From a virus, in the IMG/VR virus record IMGVR_UViG_3300033148_003042, positions 1 through 20,191 of that record: 20,191 nt of DNA; one strand, given 5' to 3'. Shown here piece after piece: positions 7,182 through 14,352 of this stretch. How positions within the stretch are numbered: the first letter of the stretch is position 1; the number at the start of each line of letters is the position of its first letter. A model generated the notes under the pieces. The model was not told the origin of the DNA and did no database searches. It was given only the letters and a program-made list of their open reading frames with translations. The translations under genes were made by a program, and so were the position numbers.

Positions 7182-9350
7182 TTAACCAGTAGGACTTTTA
7201 CTATATTGGTCCTGTATCTGTTTTAAATATTTTGGATTTGGTTGACCAAGATTCTGGTCTTTTGGCTCATCTGGTTTACTTAATCCAGGCATAGTTTTCG
7301 CTAATTGATTAGCACCCTGTCCATCTCCCATTTCTTGAGATTCACCCTGTCCTTTTCCACCAAACATACTCATAATATCTTGTTCTTGACCTGGTGCTCC
7401 ACCTGGTGCTCCACCTGATGTTTCCTCGAAGTATTTTCCAGCGTCACCGAAACCAAGGTCTTCCAACCATGTGACAAATAGCTCTTTAAATTTAGGTTTA
7501 ACTCCCTCTTGTTGTAATAGGGCCAATAAATTGGGATTAGACACAAGTAGGGAAACAGCAGTTTGTCGACCCTGTCTCTTTTCCTCATCTGCACTTACAG
7601 TCATAGACTCAACATCAACTGAAAAGTCGAAGTTACCTCTTAAATCCTCTGGTTCAATATGAAGTTCACCATATAGACCATCATCCTCTTTTTTAAACTT
7701 TGGTATCAAATTAATATTACCATCTTTACTATTGTTTACAGGATACTTAGGAATGGTTAAACCCTTTCCTTCTGTAGCTTCGGACAACTCCTTAAGGTCA
7801 AGTCCAAGAATCTCAGACTGTTTCTTTAATAGTTGTACGGTAACATCTTCTATTTCTTCATCTCCAAGTCCTTTTCCTATAAAATAATCCAAAGCATCTT
7901 TCCCAACTATTCGAATCGTATAAAACTTCTTCTCTGGGTCTGTAAAGATAAGCTTTTGATTCATCATGTGCCACAACATCATCTGTCTCTTAATAGCGTC
8001 TGCCAACATTAATTGATTATAATTGTCTCTAGCGTTCCTCTGTAGTTGCAAGGCTTTAACCTCTGTAGCGGTCTTATCCTGTGAAAATGGTCTCATGTTT
8101 GAAACACCTAGAGATGTTTCTCCCAGGGCGTTCATCATAGCCGCGACCAAAACAGAATAAGTGTTATTGAAGTATTGAGCAGCGTTTGACTTTGATTCAA
8201 CCAGTCTAAAGTCAGTTAAAGGGTTGCTCATTATCCATCGAGCACCCTTACCCCACTCAAGCGTATGTTGTTTCACTCCTGGACCAACAGCAATAGGAGA
8301 ATACAGATTTTGATTAATTTCATCGACATATTGACATAAAAGAGCGTTAATAGCCTTCTGAAGACCCTTAACTGGCTCAATTTCTGATAAACCATACAAA
8401 TCATCATCTATCACATAGTATCTAAGCATTACTATAGGCAGTTCGTAGTTTTCGTATGGATTTGGAATGTCTCTCAAGATAATTCCGTGTTGGGGAGCAA
8501 AAGTAATCCATCTATCCTTCCTATATTCAGTACAAATCTCAACAGTTTTAAAAACAAGGTCTTTAGACATTGGGTCACTCTCTAAGCCAGAAATTTCTCT
8601 ATTCTTTGACCTCCAATTAGTATCTCTTGAATCTCCGGTACCACCCTTTTCAGACTCTGTTCCTATGGAATCCCTTAAGGTAGCAATGTTTTTATAAATT
8701 GGCTTTTCTCTCGCATGGTCGTTAACTCTTTCTAGTTCTTGCATGGTGACATATTTCCTCACCTGAATCCAATTACAGCTTTCTATAGATGTAGCCGTCA
8801 TGTCGTGCGCAACATCCCTATTATTCAAAATCTCCATGTCTGGACCATCAAAAACAACCTTGCCTTTTCCGTCCAACTCATATCTCCATTTATGCAAAGC
8901 AAATGATGCCCCATATTTGCGAGCATTAATATCCATCAGCGCCCACTTCTGCAACATGGTTCCACCACGAGTAGCATTGTCCCACTGATAATCTAGTAAA
9001 GCATTGTTAACTTTTGCGGCCAACATATCTCCGCCTTCCCTAGGAATAAGTCTTCCCTTAGGTTTACTAGCAATCAAACGTGAAGTTTTCTCAAAAATGA
9101 AAGTGAAAATACGTGGGTCAAATAAAAGAGCATCATATGGCCAACTGTCTTCATCCAAATGAGACCTAAATAATTCATCAGCCTCATCAAATGAAATTGA
9201 ACCTATTCTACCAGAACCGGTAGCCCTTCTCTCTGTCTCATCAAAACCATCTTGGTAATGTCTATGAGCTTCGTCCCAAGCCAACTCTTCTTTTCTCTTT
9301 GTTGCAGAAAGGTCAGCGTCTATTTGTTTTTTTGTCTTTTTCTTTGCCAT
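7182..9350 (-). CDS. Portal protein
   Basis: A 722-residue protein forming, by inference, the dodecameric DNA channel at one vertex of the head. It has a basic start (MAKKKTKKQID), a conserved-looking early region (LLFDPRIFTFIFEKTSRLIA), a central stem/wing region with PNPYENYELPIVMLRYYVID and KGLQKAINALLCQYVDEINQ, and a Gly/Pro/Gln-rich low-complexity tail with tandem GGAPGGAPG near residue 653. Length and layout fit the large portals of podovirus- or SU10-like phages. It lies downstream of terminase and upstream of scaffold, the usual order. The ATG at 9350 has no Shine-Dalgarno site; the 46-nt spacer before it is AT-rich. Confidence 0.85.
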   Translation of the reverse strand: MAKKKTKKQIDADLSATKRKEELAWDEAHRHYQDGFDETERRATGSGRIGSISFDEADELFRSHLDEDSWPYDALLFDPRIFTFIFEKTSRLIASKPKGRLIPREGGDMLAAKVNNALLDYQWDNATRGGTMLQKWALMDINARKYGASFALHKWRYELDGKGKVVFDGPDMEILNNRDVAHDMTATSIESCNWIQVRKYVTMQELERVNDHAREKPIYKNIATLRDSIGTESEKGGTGDSRDTNWRSKNREISGLESDPMSKDLVFKTVEICTEYRKDRWITFAPQHGIILRDIPNPYENYELPIVMLRYYVIDDDLYGLSEIEPVKGLQKAINALLCQYVDEINQNLYSPIAVGPGVKQHTLEWGKGARWIMSNPLTDFRLVESKSNAAQYFNNTYSVLVAAMMNALGETSLGVSNMRPFSQDKTATEVKALQLQRNARDNYNQLMLADAIKRQMMLWHMMNQKLIFTDPEKKFYTIRIVGKDALDYFIGKGLGDEEIEDVTVQLLKKQSEILGLDLKELSEATEGKGLTIPKYPVNNSKDGNINLIPKFKKEDDGLYGELHIEPEDLRGNFDFSVDVESMTVSADEEKRQGRQTAVSLLVSNPNLLALLQQEGVKPKFKELFVTWLEDLGFGDAGKYFEETSGGAPGGAPGQEQDIMSMFGGKGQGESQEMGDGQGANQLAKTMPGLSKPDEPKDQNLGQPNPKYLKQIQDQYSKSPTG

Positions 9351-9396
9351 GGTCTATTGTTCTAGGTTATCAAGCTAATTGGTATGTAGTCTAGGG

Positions 9397-9759
9397 TTAC
9401 TTTTGTAATGCCTTTTTTAAAGTTTCTTCTGGACGTTGTAAAATTACATTTTCGTTCATCTTGGTAGCTTCTTCTCCACGAACAAAAGCTACTACTCCAT
9501 CCTGTACTTCAACAGTCACTTTTCCATACCTACTTCCCATTGACAGGTTATGTAAATGTCTTATAACCTGGAAAAGAACCAAATAATTTACTCTGGTCTT
9601 TTCTAAGAGCTCCATGAGAACATATATTTCAGGACGTATTTGTTTAATAATATCTGAAAATACCCTTACGTTATTTTCCTCTTCAATATCGTATTCAGAC
9701 TTCCCAGCCTTTTGCTTCTTAAATTGTTCTTTCTGTTTCTTTGTATGTTTCTTTTTCAT
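9397..9759 (-). CDS. Hypothetical protein between terminase and portal (120 aa)
   Basis: A strongly basic N-terminus (MKKKHTKKQKEQFKKQKAGK) leads to a helical domain (FSDIIKQIRPEIYVLMELLE, then VNYLVLFQVIRHLHNLS) and a beta-like segment (YGKVTVEVQDGVVAFVRG). It starts 1 nt after the stop of the terminase nuclease gene and has a GGAGAT ribosome site 11-12 nt upstream, inside the end of that gene. No family is recognised. Its place suggests a packaging or head-vertex accessory role. Confidence 0.75.
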   Translation of the reverse strand: MKKKHTKKQKEQFKKQKAGKSEYDIEEENNVRVFSDIIKQIRPEIYVLMELLEKTRVNYLVLFQVIRHLHNLSMGSRYGKVTVEVQDGVVAFVRGEEATKMNENVILQRPEETLKKALQK

Positions 9760-9760
9760 T

Positions 9761-10456
9761 CTATTTAAATCTCCATTTTTCTCTATGAGCCCTCATTCTT
9801 TCTGGTTCAAACTCACCAAAGTCGGTATCTGGAGTAACTTGAGCTATTTGCCAAGCCCCCGCGCTCGCCATAACCAAGTCATCATGTCTCTTAGCTTTCG
9901 CCTGCGCGCGACCTTTAACTATCACAAATGATTTTAACTGACCAATTTGCTCTTTGTCGTACATTTTTAACTTACCCTGTTTAATAGCTAGAGCCAAGTC
10001 GTCAAGCATTTTTCGTCTTGTACCCTTTAATTCTCCTCCAGAGATGTGTCCTGTAGTAACCCAACCGATTTGTCCCTTCTCATGGGTTTGTCCAGAAGCG
10101 AAGTCAACCATTCTAAACATGTCTGGATAATTATTTTGTTGTAGCACAAAGATTGTAGCCTGACCAGTGTTTCTTTCGACCGCAAGTTTAGGCCACAAGT
10201 TGGTCCTTGTTTGAACATATTTGCCTATGTTATGAAGTTCATATCCAAACTGAGAAGATTCCATCACCTCATTAAATACTATAGGAAAATCAAAATGCTT
10301 CTTGCTAAAACAAACCGCAGCACAGAAATCCTGAGAATCAGCTGGGTCAGCAAACATCACTAGCTGTTCATTTATATCTAGCTTACGATATACCCTGCAC
10401 GGATATTTCTCACTCGCTACGTATGGATTTATTATGTCTTCTTTTTTATCTGTCAT
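9761..10456 (-). CDS. terL: Terminase large subunit, nuclease part (separate gene)
   Basis: A 231-residue protein matching the C-terminal RuvC/RNase H-like nuclease of large terminases, which cuts the DNA concatemer during packaging. Visible motifs are LVMFADPADSQDF (first acidic residue D37), KLAVERNTGQA (E94) and KRHDDLVMASAGAW (D192/D193). It is not fused to the ATPase: the ATPase gene stops at 10453 and this one starts at 10456 (ATGA). The N-terminal 30 residues look like linker, so the nuclease domain seems whole. There is no separate ribosome site, so it likely relies on re-initiation after the ATPase stop. Confidence 0.85.
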   Translation of the reverse strand: MTDKKEDIINPYVASEKYPCRVYRKLDINEQLVMFADPADSQDFCAAVCFSKKHFDFPIVFNEVMESSQFGYELHNIGKYVQTRTNLWPKLAVERNTGQATIFVLQQNNYPDMFRMVDFASGQTHEKGQIGWVTTGHISGGELKGTRRKMLDDLALAIKQGKLKMYDKEQIGQLKSFVIVKGRAQAKAKRHDDLVMASAGAWQIAQVTPDTDFGEFEPERMRAHREKWRFK

Positions 10457-11346
10457 CGTGCTGAGGTCTGGAACGAAAAGTGTCCATCTGGTAATATGAT
10501 TCCGAATTCTTCCGGTATAGTGGCATCTTTTAACATTTTGTTTAACTTGGCTACATCAAAGTAAGGAGAGCCAGACGTGATAAACGCCTCTTCTGGGGTA
10601 CTTGGATACTCCTGCATCCACATCTGGTCTGTTGGGAACTCCAGTCTCTTCTTCTCCACCCATTCTTTTGTGTAAAATTCTTGCCATCCAAAGAACCTTG
10701 TAGTATAAGAGCTTTTCCCCTCTTCAGCCCTAAGCCACTCTGAATGATAAAAATTACCCTCACCATTAGCAGTAGATTCAATAAAAATCATTCCCCTATC
10801 TTGGGGAACCTGCTGTGAAGTGGCCAAGATGATTTCCTCCGCAGTAATAAGCTCAGTGTCTTGGTAAAAGGCGCCCTCAGAGAAATGGACGTTCCTGGCA
10901 GAACCACCACGACCTCCGACCTTAGTACCAGCCGTACCAATGTAGAACATTGCGTTATTGGTAGCGTTTTCTAACATGTTTTTACTATCGGTCTTTAAAA
11001 GCTTATCCATGTCCAACCCGTTCTTTTCGCAATAGGACTCCAAATAAAACTTTACTTTCTTAAATAAAAGTTCTGTAGCATCTTTCCTATGGGATATACA
11101 GATGGAGATAGAATATGGTCTGAACAAAAAATCTACCGCAAAGAGGGCCAAGATAAGAGAAGAAAAACCTTGCTGTCTGGCTTTTAAAATAATATCACGA
11201 ATACCATCCATGTGCGGTGTCTCTTTAAGTAAAACTTTCATGTATTTCTTCTGCACCTTATTTAACTTAAATGGAACAGGAACCTGATTCTCACGGTCCA
11301 ATACCTCAAAATTTTCTTCTATGAAATTAACGTAATCAATCTTCAT
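10453..11346 (-). CDS. terL: Terminase large subunit, ATPase part (separate gene)
   Basis: A 297-residue protein with the packaging-motor ATPase domain only. It shows an adenine/Walker A region (KARQQGFSSLILALFAVD, residues 55-72), a Walker B-like RNVHFSEGAF (151-160) and a coupling motif IFIESTANGEGNFY (187-200), then EYPSTPEEAFITSGSPYFD, which ends the ATPase domain in fused terminases. The protein stops soon after, where the nuclease would begin; that part is the next gene. Start: ATG at 11346 with GAGAGG upstream, overlapping the TerS gene by 11 nt. Each half has its expected motifs, so this looks like a functional split rather than decay. Confidence 0.88.
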   Translation of the reverse strand: MKIDYVNFIEENFEVLDRENQVPVPFKLNKVQKKYMKVLLKETPHMDGIRDIILKARQQGFSSLILALFAVDFLFRPYSISICISHRKDATELLFKKVKFYLESYCEKNGLDMDKLLKTDSKNMLENATNNAMFYIGTAGTKVGGRGGSARNVHFSEGAFYQDTELITAEEIILATSQQVPQDRGMIFIESTANGEGNFYHSEWLRAEEGKSSYTTRFFGWQEFYTKEWVEKKRLEFPTDQMWMQEYPSTPEEAFITSGSPYFDVAKLNKMLKDATIPEEFGIILPDGHFSFQTSAR

Positions 11347-11869
11347 CTACAACCTCTCCCTCGATTGCATCGTCATCGAGAACATACTTCTCTAACATCT
11401 TCTGTTGTCCACCAATAATCTGAACAATTCCCGGATTGATTTGGTTCTTCTCATCTTTAACAGGATTATTGTGTCCAGCAATTGCCATTAGCCTATCCCA
11501 CCAATCAGTATTCTTAGACTTTTCCATGTTTTGCACGGCGACATCAAGTAATTTTCCATAACCAACATTTTTACTCTCTAAATAAATTCTCCCAACCTCT
11601 TTTGCTTGCTTAAGCATTCTACTTCCCATCACTGCCGCACTCGCGCGTGTAGATGGATTAAAAACAATCATTGCCGCCTCTGTGGCGTTACCACCATTCT
11701 TTAAATATTCTTCTAAAAATAGGTCAACTTTCTTAAACTCTCTTAGCTTAAGTTCTTTCGTCTTTCTCTTCTCAACAGCCTTTTTACCAGACTTAGCCTT
11801 GTCTATTGTCGCCGGTAACTTAGCTTTCTTAGTTATCTCTGGTATTTTATTTTTTTTCTTACTAGGCAT
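11336..11869 (-). CDS. terS: Terminase small subunit
   Basis: A 177-residue protein with a very basic N-terminal third and then a helix-turn-helix region, EYLKNGGNATEAAMIVFNPS followed by VMGSRMLKQAKEVGRIYL, the usual DNA-recognition signature of small terminases. The C-terminus is acidic (DDDAIEGEVVDED), suited to contact with the large subunit. It would bind the packaging site and load the motor. The gene lies directly before the ATPase gene (11-nt overlap) and overlaps the previous gene by 8 nt. Confidence 0.8.
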   Translation of the reverse strand: MPSKKKNKIPEITKKAKLPATIDKAKSGKKAVEKRKTKELKLREFKKVDLFLEEYLKNGGNATEAAMIVFNPSTRASAAVMGSRMLKQAKEVGRIYLESKNVGYGKLLDVAVQNMEKSKNTDWWDRLMAIAGHNNPVKDEKNQINPGIVQIIGGQQKMLEKYVLDDDAIEGEVVDED

Positions 11870-12272
11870 TGGCTATAGCTGGAACATCATGAGGAAGTGG
11901 GGCCCTGACTGGAATCCCATCAATCATCTTAGTTGGAGAAACCTCTTCTTTTCCCCATTTAGAAATCACAAAGGTTTCATCACCCCATGTGTGTCTAACT
12001 GTTCCAAACTCTGACGCTCTATTAAAAAGTTCATCCATTACTGTCTCATTACTTCCAAGCACCTCACTTATTCTAATTTCTCCAGAATATCTATCCTGTA
12101 ATATTATTGTGGTAACTCCAAACAAAGCCTTTTCTGATATTGGACCAGTTAAGTTAGCTAATATCTGATGGTCAAGCCTTGGCTTGGCATATGTTTTTAC
12201 AATTGCTTCCCAAGATTTAGTTAAAGGAGCCCTTTTTTTCTTTTGAAGCCTTGATTTTATTTTTTTGAACAT
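11862..12272 (-). CDS. Hypothetical protein before terminase (136 aa)
   Basis: A mixed alpha/beta protein with a basic start (MFKKIKSRLQKKKRAPLTKS) and a central region HQILANLTGPISEKALFGV, then IILQDRYSGEIRISEVLGSN. I do not recognise the family. Its start overlaps the end of the ribbon-helix-helix gene by 56 nt, an unusually long overlap; a later in-frame start cannot be excluded, as no ribosome site marks 12272. It overlaps TerS by 8 nt at its end. It may be an early operon or packaging accessory. Confidence 0.7.
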   Translation of the reverse strand: MFKKIKSRLQKKKRAPLTKSWEAIVKTYAKPRLDHQILANLTGPISEKALFGVTTIILQDRYSGEIRISEVLGSNETVMDELFNRASEFGTVRHTWGDETFVISKWGKEEVSPTKMIDGIPVRAPLPHDVPAIANA

Positions 12273-12405
12273 TGTTTATTGGTTCATTAATAATGCGCCG
12301 AACCGCGTGACGAATGAACTCCGAACGATTGTAAGAATTTATCTTACAAAAGGAGTCTATCTCTGCCAACAATAAATCGGGAAGGCTGATAATAATTTTT
12401 GCCAT
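12217..12405 (-). CDS. Ribbon-helix-helix DNA-binding protein (62 aa)
   Basis: From the ATG at 12405 the protein reads MAKIIISLPDLLLAEIDSFC, then INSYNRSEFIRHAVRRII: one short beta strand followed by two helices, the classic Arc/CopG/MetJ ribbon-helix-helix pattern. It should bind DNA as a dimer through the paired strands and act as a repressor. The frame extends upstream to 12462, but that part would overlap the promoter and has no ribosome site. It is the first gene behind a strong promoter that precedes the packaging and head genes, next to a tandem 9-bp repeat and a 20-bp palindrome, so it may control its own operon. The Lys-rich tail overlaps the next gene. Confidence 0.85.
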   Translation of the reverse strand: MAKIIISLPDLLLAEIDSFCKINSYNRSEFIRHAVRRIINEPINNVQKNKIKASKEKKGSFN

Positions 12406-12411
12406 ACATAA

Positions 12412-12441
12412 ACTATATATAGCTAAAACATCATTTGTCAA
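12412..12441 (-). promoter_or_regulatory. Leaderless promoter of the RHH/morphogenesis operon
   Basis: TTGACA (12436-12441), 18-bp spacer, TATAGT (12412-12417); TATATA at 12414-12419 with a 16-bp spacer is an alternative. Six bases separate TATAGT from the ATG at 12405, so the usual +1 position falls on the A of the start codon. Confidence 0.75.
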
Positions 12442-12443
12442 TA

Positions 12444-12461
12444 CAAAGCCCACAAAGCCCA
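12444..12461 (-). repeat. Tandem 9-bp repeat upstream of the -35 box
   Basis: Two perfect, adjacent copies of TGGGCTTTG (transcribed strand) end 2 bp before the TTGACA of the RHH promoter. Spacing and position fit an operator for a dimeric ribbon-helix-helix protein, which often binds tandem direct repeats. Confidence 0.6.
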
Positions 12462-12483
12462 CCGCGCGTGCAAGAAAAGAAGC

Positions 12484-12503
12484 TTTGTTAATTAATTAAC
12501 AAA
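12484..12503. promoter_or_regulatory. Perfect 20-bp palindrome
   Basis: TTTGTTAATT followed by AATTAACAAA, fully self-complementary, lies between the stop at 12509 and the RHH promoter. It could be an operator or, less likely, a weak AT-rich terminator; the base run after it is not a clean T-tract. Confidence 0.5.
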
Positions 12504-12508
12504 CGGCG

Positions 12509-12781
12509 CTAGCATTCCTCGTACCCAGGATGGGTTTTCTGGGCTCTTTTTTCTTCAATATTGACAATTATCTTTGCAACTGCAATCAACATGTTGTTGA
12601 AGACAGAATCTTTTCTTTCCTCCATGGTTTCATCATCCATGTTAATAATAGAAGATACAATTTTTTTCATAAGTTTACCAGCCGGGCTCTTTTCATTCAA
12701 GTGATTAAAGATGTGATGCATTACTCTATCAGTAACATCAGGTGTTTTCTTTTCACAGAGTGGGCAGGTTATTTCTTTCAT
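12509..12781 (-). CDS. Zinc-finger protein (90 aa)
   Basis: Starts MKEITCPLCEKKTPDVTDRV, then MHHIFNHLNEKSP: CxxC followed by paired His residues in a helix, the C2H2 zinc-finger pattern. The rest is helical and charged (DDETMEERKDSVFNNMLIAV). It likely binds nucleic acid or a protein partner. It stands alone between two promoters: its own, which would give a leaderless mRNA, and the one for the RHH operon. No ribosome site precedes the ATG at 12781. Confidence 0.8.
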   Translation of the reverse strand: MKEITCPLCEKKTPDVTDRVMHHIFNHLNEKSPAGKLMKKIVSSIINMDDETMEERKDSVFNNMLIAVAKIIVNIEEKRAQKTHPGYEEC

Positions 12782-12787
12782 AGTTAT

Positions 12788-12816
12788 AATTTACCACTAA
12801 CTACAAGCCATGTCAA
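12788..12816 (-). promoter_or_regulatory. Leaderless promoter of the zinc-finger gene
   Basis: TTGACA (12811-12816) begins directly after the upstream stop codon; 17-bp spacer, then TAAATT (12788-12793, 4 of 6 consensus). Six bases separate it from the ATG at 12781. Confidence 0.6.
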
Positions 12817-12999
12817 CTATCTGTTGTAGTCATACCAAATAATAAACTCTATAGTATCTTTTGCCTTCCTCATATCCAAGTTCCTATTTTTTCTATTTTC
12901 GAACTTCAGCTTATAATTATGAATGGTTCTTCTGTCTACCATAAAATATTCAGCTATTTCTGTTAGACTAATTCTCTTTACTCTTTGCACATCTTTCAT
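12817..12999 (-). CDS. Small HTH protein (60 aa)
   Basis: Residues 9-35 (RISLTEIAEYFMVDRRTIHN and following YKLKF) form a clear helix-turn-helix: a first helix, a turn with VDRR, and a recognition helix TIHNYKLKFE. The rest is charged and ends FIIWYDYNR. It resembles small phage regulators or the DNA-binding part of small terminases. It overlaps the HExxH gene by ATGA (12996-12999) and is co-transcribed with it. The next gene has its own promoter starting at the base after this stop. Confidence 0.75.
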   Translation of the reverse strand: MKDVQRVKRISLTEIAEYFMVDRRTIHNYKLKFENRKNRNLDMRKAKDTIEFIIWYDYNR

Positions 13000-13385
13000 T
13001 TCTTCTTTTTTATAGTTTTTAATATCTCCTCAAACCACCACATCTGGGTCATAGCTATCATCTCTTGATTTTTAATACTAAAGTCAATAGCATAATAATC
13101 AAATATTTCTGCGGTTAAATGTAAACATTCATGTAAAATAATATAGTGGTCCGGTTTCTCAAGCCACATGTGATAATGTGTTGAATGTTTAGATGAATCC
13201 ATATTACTTGGAGGTATAAGCATCCCACTTGCATAACTAGAACTACTTCTTACATCATCAGATGCTCCATTTTTCTTCAGGTATCCAAGGAAAGCCTTTC
13301 TATCAGAACCCACAACCACAGTTAAGGTACTCTCTAATGGCCCACCAGACTCTATCTTATATATATTTAACTTAGTTGAAGTCAT
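12996..13385 (-). CDS. HExxH metallopeptidase-like protein (129 aa)
   Basis: HECLH at residues 85-89 sits in a hydrophobic helix (YIILHECLHLTAEIFDYY), the zincin zinc-binding motif; E108 in NQEMIAM could be the third ligand. The upstream half has a SSSSYASGMLIPPS loop. It could be a small zinc protease or a relic of one; substrate unknown. It overlaps the zinc-ribbon gene by 14 nt and the HTH gene by 4 nt, so the three form an operon behind the promoter at 13588-13616. Confidence 0.75.
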   Translation of the reverse strand: MTSTKLNIYKIESGGPLESTLTVVVGSDRKAFLGYLKKNGASDDVRSSSSYASGMLIPPSNMDSSKHSTHYHMWLEKPDHYIILHECLHLTAEIFDYYAIDFSIKNQEMIAMTQMWWFEEILKTIKKKK

Positions 13386-13581
13386 GTTGACTTATGGACT
13401 GGCTGACCTGCAAAGGGCTCACGCCACAGTGAGGGCAAGTTCCTTGGTGAGCCACGGTTCCTTTCTCGAAAAACTGCATAAAAGACTTACGACAATTCAA
13501 ACAGATATACTTCATGGAATATTTGTTGTCGCCGCAGAATTCATCTGCTAGGTGTTGGGGGAGGGTTCCGTCTATAAGCAT
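13372..13581 (-). CDS. Small zinc-ribbon protein (69 aa)
   Basis: YICLNCRKSFMQFF and GTCPHCGVSPLQ give two CxxC pairs about 21 residues apart, a four-Cys zinc ribbon. I place the start at the ATG at 13581 (MLIDGTLPQHLADEF). The frame is open to an ATG at 13605, but that codon lies between the -35 and -10 boxes of the promoter, so transcripts would not include it. It is the first gene of a three-gene unit with the HExxH and HTH proteins. Confidence 0.75.
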   Translation of the reverse strand: MLIDGTLPQHLADEFCGDNKYSMKYICLNCRKSFMQFFEKGTVAHQGTCPHCGVSPLQVSQSISQHDFN

Positions 13582-13587
13582 ATCTAG

Positions 13588-13616
13588 AGTATATCCTACA
13601 GACATATTAATGTCAA
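13588..13616 (-). promoter_or_regulatory. Leaderless promoter of the zinc-ribbon/HExxH/HTH unit
   Basis: TTGACA (13611-13616), 17-bp spacer, TATACT (13588-13593), then 6 nt to the ATG at 13581. The TGA stop of the upstream membrane gene is embedded in the TTGACA box. Confidence 0.75.
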
Positions 13617-13780
13617 GTCGTCAAAAACAAGCCAATTGCCAACCAAGCCATTCCTATCCAAAACATCTTAACACCAAAATTAAACTTAAAATCAGAATCT
13701 ACTCCACAAGCAATAGCCAATAACCAAATAAAACAAAAAACAAGATAACTGATGTGAACAAATTCTTTAGTTACTATCAT
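13613..13780 (-). CDS. Small two-span membrane protein (55 aa)
   Basis: Reads MIVTKEFVHISYLVFCFIWL and continues LAIACGVDSDFKF, then a second hydrophobic span (MFWIGMAWLAIGLFLTT). Two transmembrane helices joined by a short charged loop are evident. It starts within the end of the preceding gene (14-nt overlap) and its TGA forms part of the next promoter's TTGACA. Unknown function; a holin-like or inner-membrane role is only a possibility. Confidence 0.65.
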   Translation of the reverse strand: MIVTKEFVHISYLVFCFIWLLAIACGVDSDFKFNFGVKMFWIGMAWLAIGLFLTT

Positions 13781-13964
13781 TTTCTTTATTCAGTTTTTCA
13801 GCTTCTTTCTTAATCTTCTCAACATCAGACTTTTTGGTGGCAATCCAGTATTTGACCACGAAAGGGCTGTCAAAATAATCCTTCATACCCCTTTTTTCCA
13901 CCATGCTAGCTGGATTTTCAATTAATGCCCCATCCCGGTGTAAGTAAAAAAATGTTTTTTTCAT
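13767..13964 (-). CDS. Hypothetical protein (65 aa)
   Basis: From the ATG at 13964 the protein reads MKKTFFYLHRDGALIENPAS, then a charged middle (KRGMKDYFDSPFVVKYWIAT) and a Lys/Glu helix at the end. I chose this start because it overlaps the stop of the preceding membrane gene as TAATG, while an earlier ATG at 13994 would sit inside that gene. No family is recognised. It is co-transcribed with the membrane proteins on both sides. Confidence 0.65.
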   Translation of the reverse strand: MKKTFFYLHRDGALIENPASMVEKRGMKDYFDSPFVVKYWIATKKSDVEKIKKEAEKLNKENDSN

Positions 13965-14065
13965 TAGTATAGTTTTCCAATTATCCACCCGCATATAAAC
14001 ATAAATCCCATTAACGAGAAGAGCTCTTTTTGACTTTCACCTATGTCTGTAAAAAATTTATTCAT
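13964..14065 (-). CDS. Tiny single-span membrane protein (33 aa)
   Basis: Reads MNKFFTDIGESQKELFSLMG then FMFICGWIIGKLY: a short polar start and one hydrophobic span. Support comes from its promoter (-10 exactly 6 nt before the ATG, as for its neighbours) and from the TAATG junction with the next gene. No ribosome site is present, consistent with a leaderless mRNA. Function unknown. Confidence 0.6.
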   Translation of the reverse strand: MNKFFTDIGESQKELFSLMGFMFICGWIIGKLY

Positions 14066-14071
14066 GCTTCT

Positions 14072-14100
14072 ATTTTGTCACATTTACTGCTTTTTGTCAA
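14072..14100 (-). promoter_or_regulatory. Leaderless promoter of the 14065 operon
   Basis: TTGACA (14095-14100), 17-bp spacer, CAAAAT (14072-14077, 4 of 6 consensus), then 6 nt to the ATG at 14065. Confidence 0.55.
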
Positions 14101-14107
14101 TATCTTA

Positions 14108-14317
14108 TTAAAAGTCGTCAAGAGCTGGTGCCTCTAGGTCAAGTGGAGGTGGAGCTATCATTTCTTCAATCACACCAAGGATATCTAAACATCCTTTTAC
14201 ATAATTAACATCTATGTGGTCAGCGTTGGCAAGCGTTTCCTTCCTCAGCTCAGCAATATTATATCTTAACTGGGCTATTGGGGCCTCTACACCCTTTCCT
14301 ATTTCTTTTAAATTCAT
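14108..14317 (-). CDS. Hypothetical acidic-tailed protein (69 aa)
   Basis: Helical N-terminal part (MNLKEIGKGVEAPIAQLRYN, then IAELRKETLANADHI) followed by an acidic, proline-rich tail (PPPLDLEAPALDDF) like the tails that contact partner proteins. No family is recognised. It has its own promoter with a -10 box 6 nt before the ATG and no ribosome site; its -35 overlaps the stop of the metallophosphoesterase gene. Confidence 0.7.
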   Translation of the reverse strand: MNLKEIGKGVEAPIAQLRYNIAELRKETLANADHIDVNYVKGCLDILGVIEEMIAPPPLDLEAPALDDF

Positions 14318-14323
14318 AAACCA

Positions 14324-14352
14324 ATACTACTACAAACTAAATCCTCTGTCAA
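14324..14352 (-). promoter_or_regulatory. Leaderless promoter of the 14108-14317 gene
   Basis: TTGACA (14347-14352) contains the TGA stop of the upstream gene; 17-bp spacer; TAGTAT (14324-14329, 4 of 6 consensus); 6 nt to the ATG at 14317. Confidence 0.6.

Noticed and set aside
12484-12503. Intrinsic terminator at the 20-bp palindrome
   Set aside because: The stem is AT-only apart from one G-C pair per arm and has no clean T-tract; an operator is more likely.
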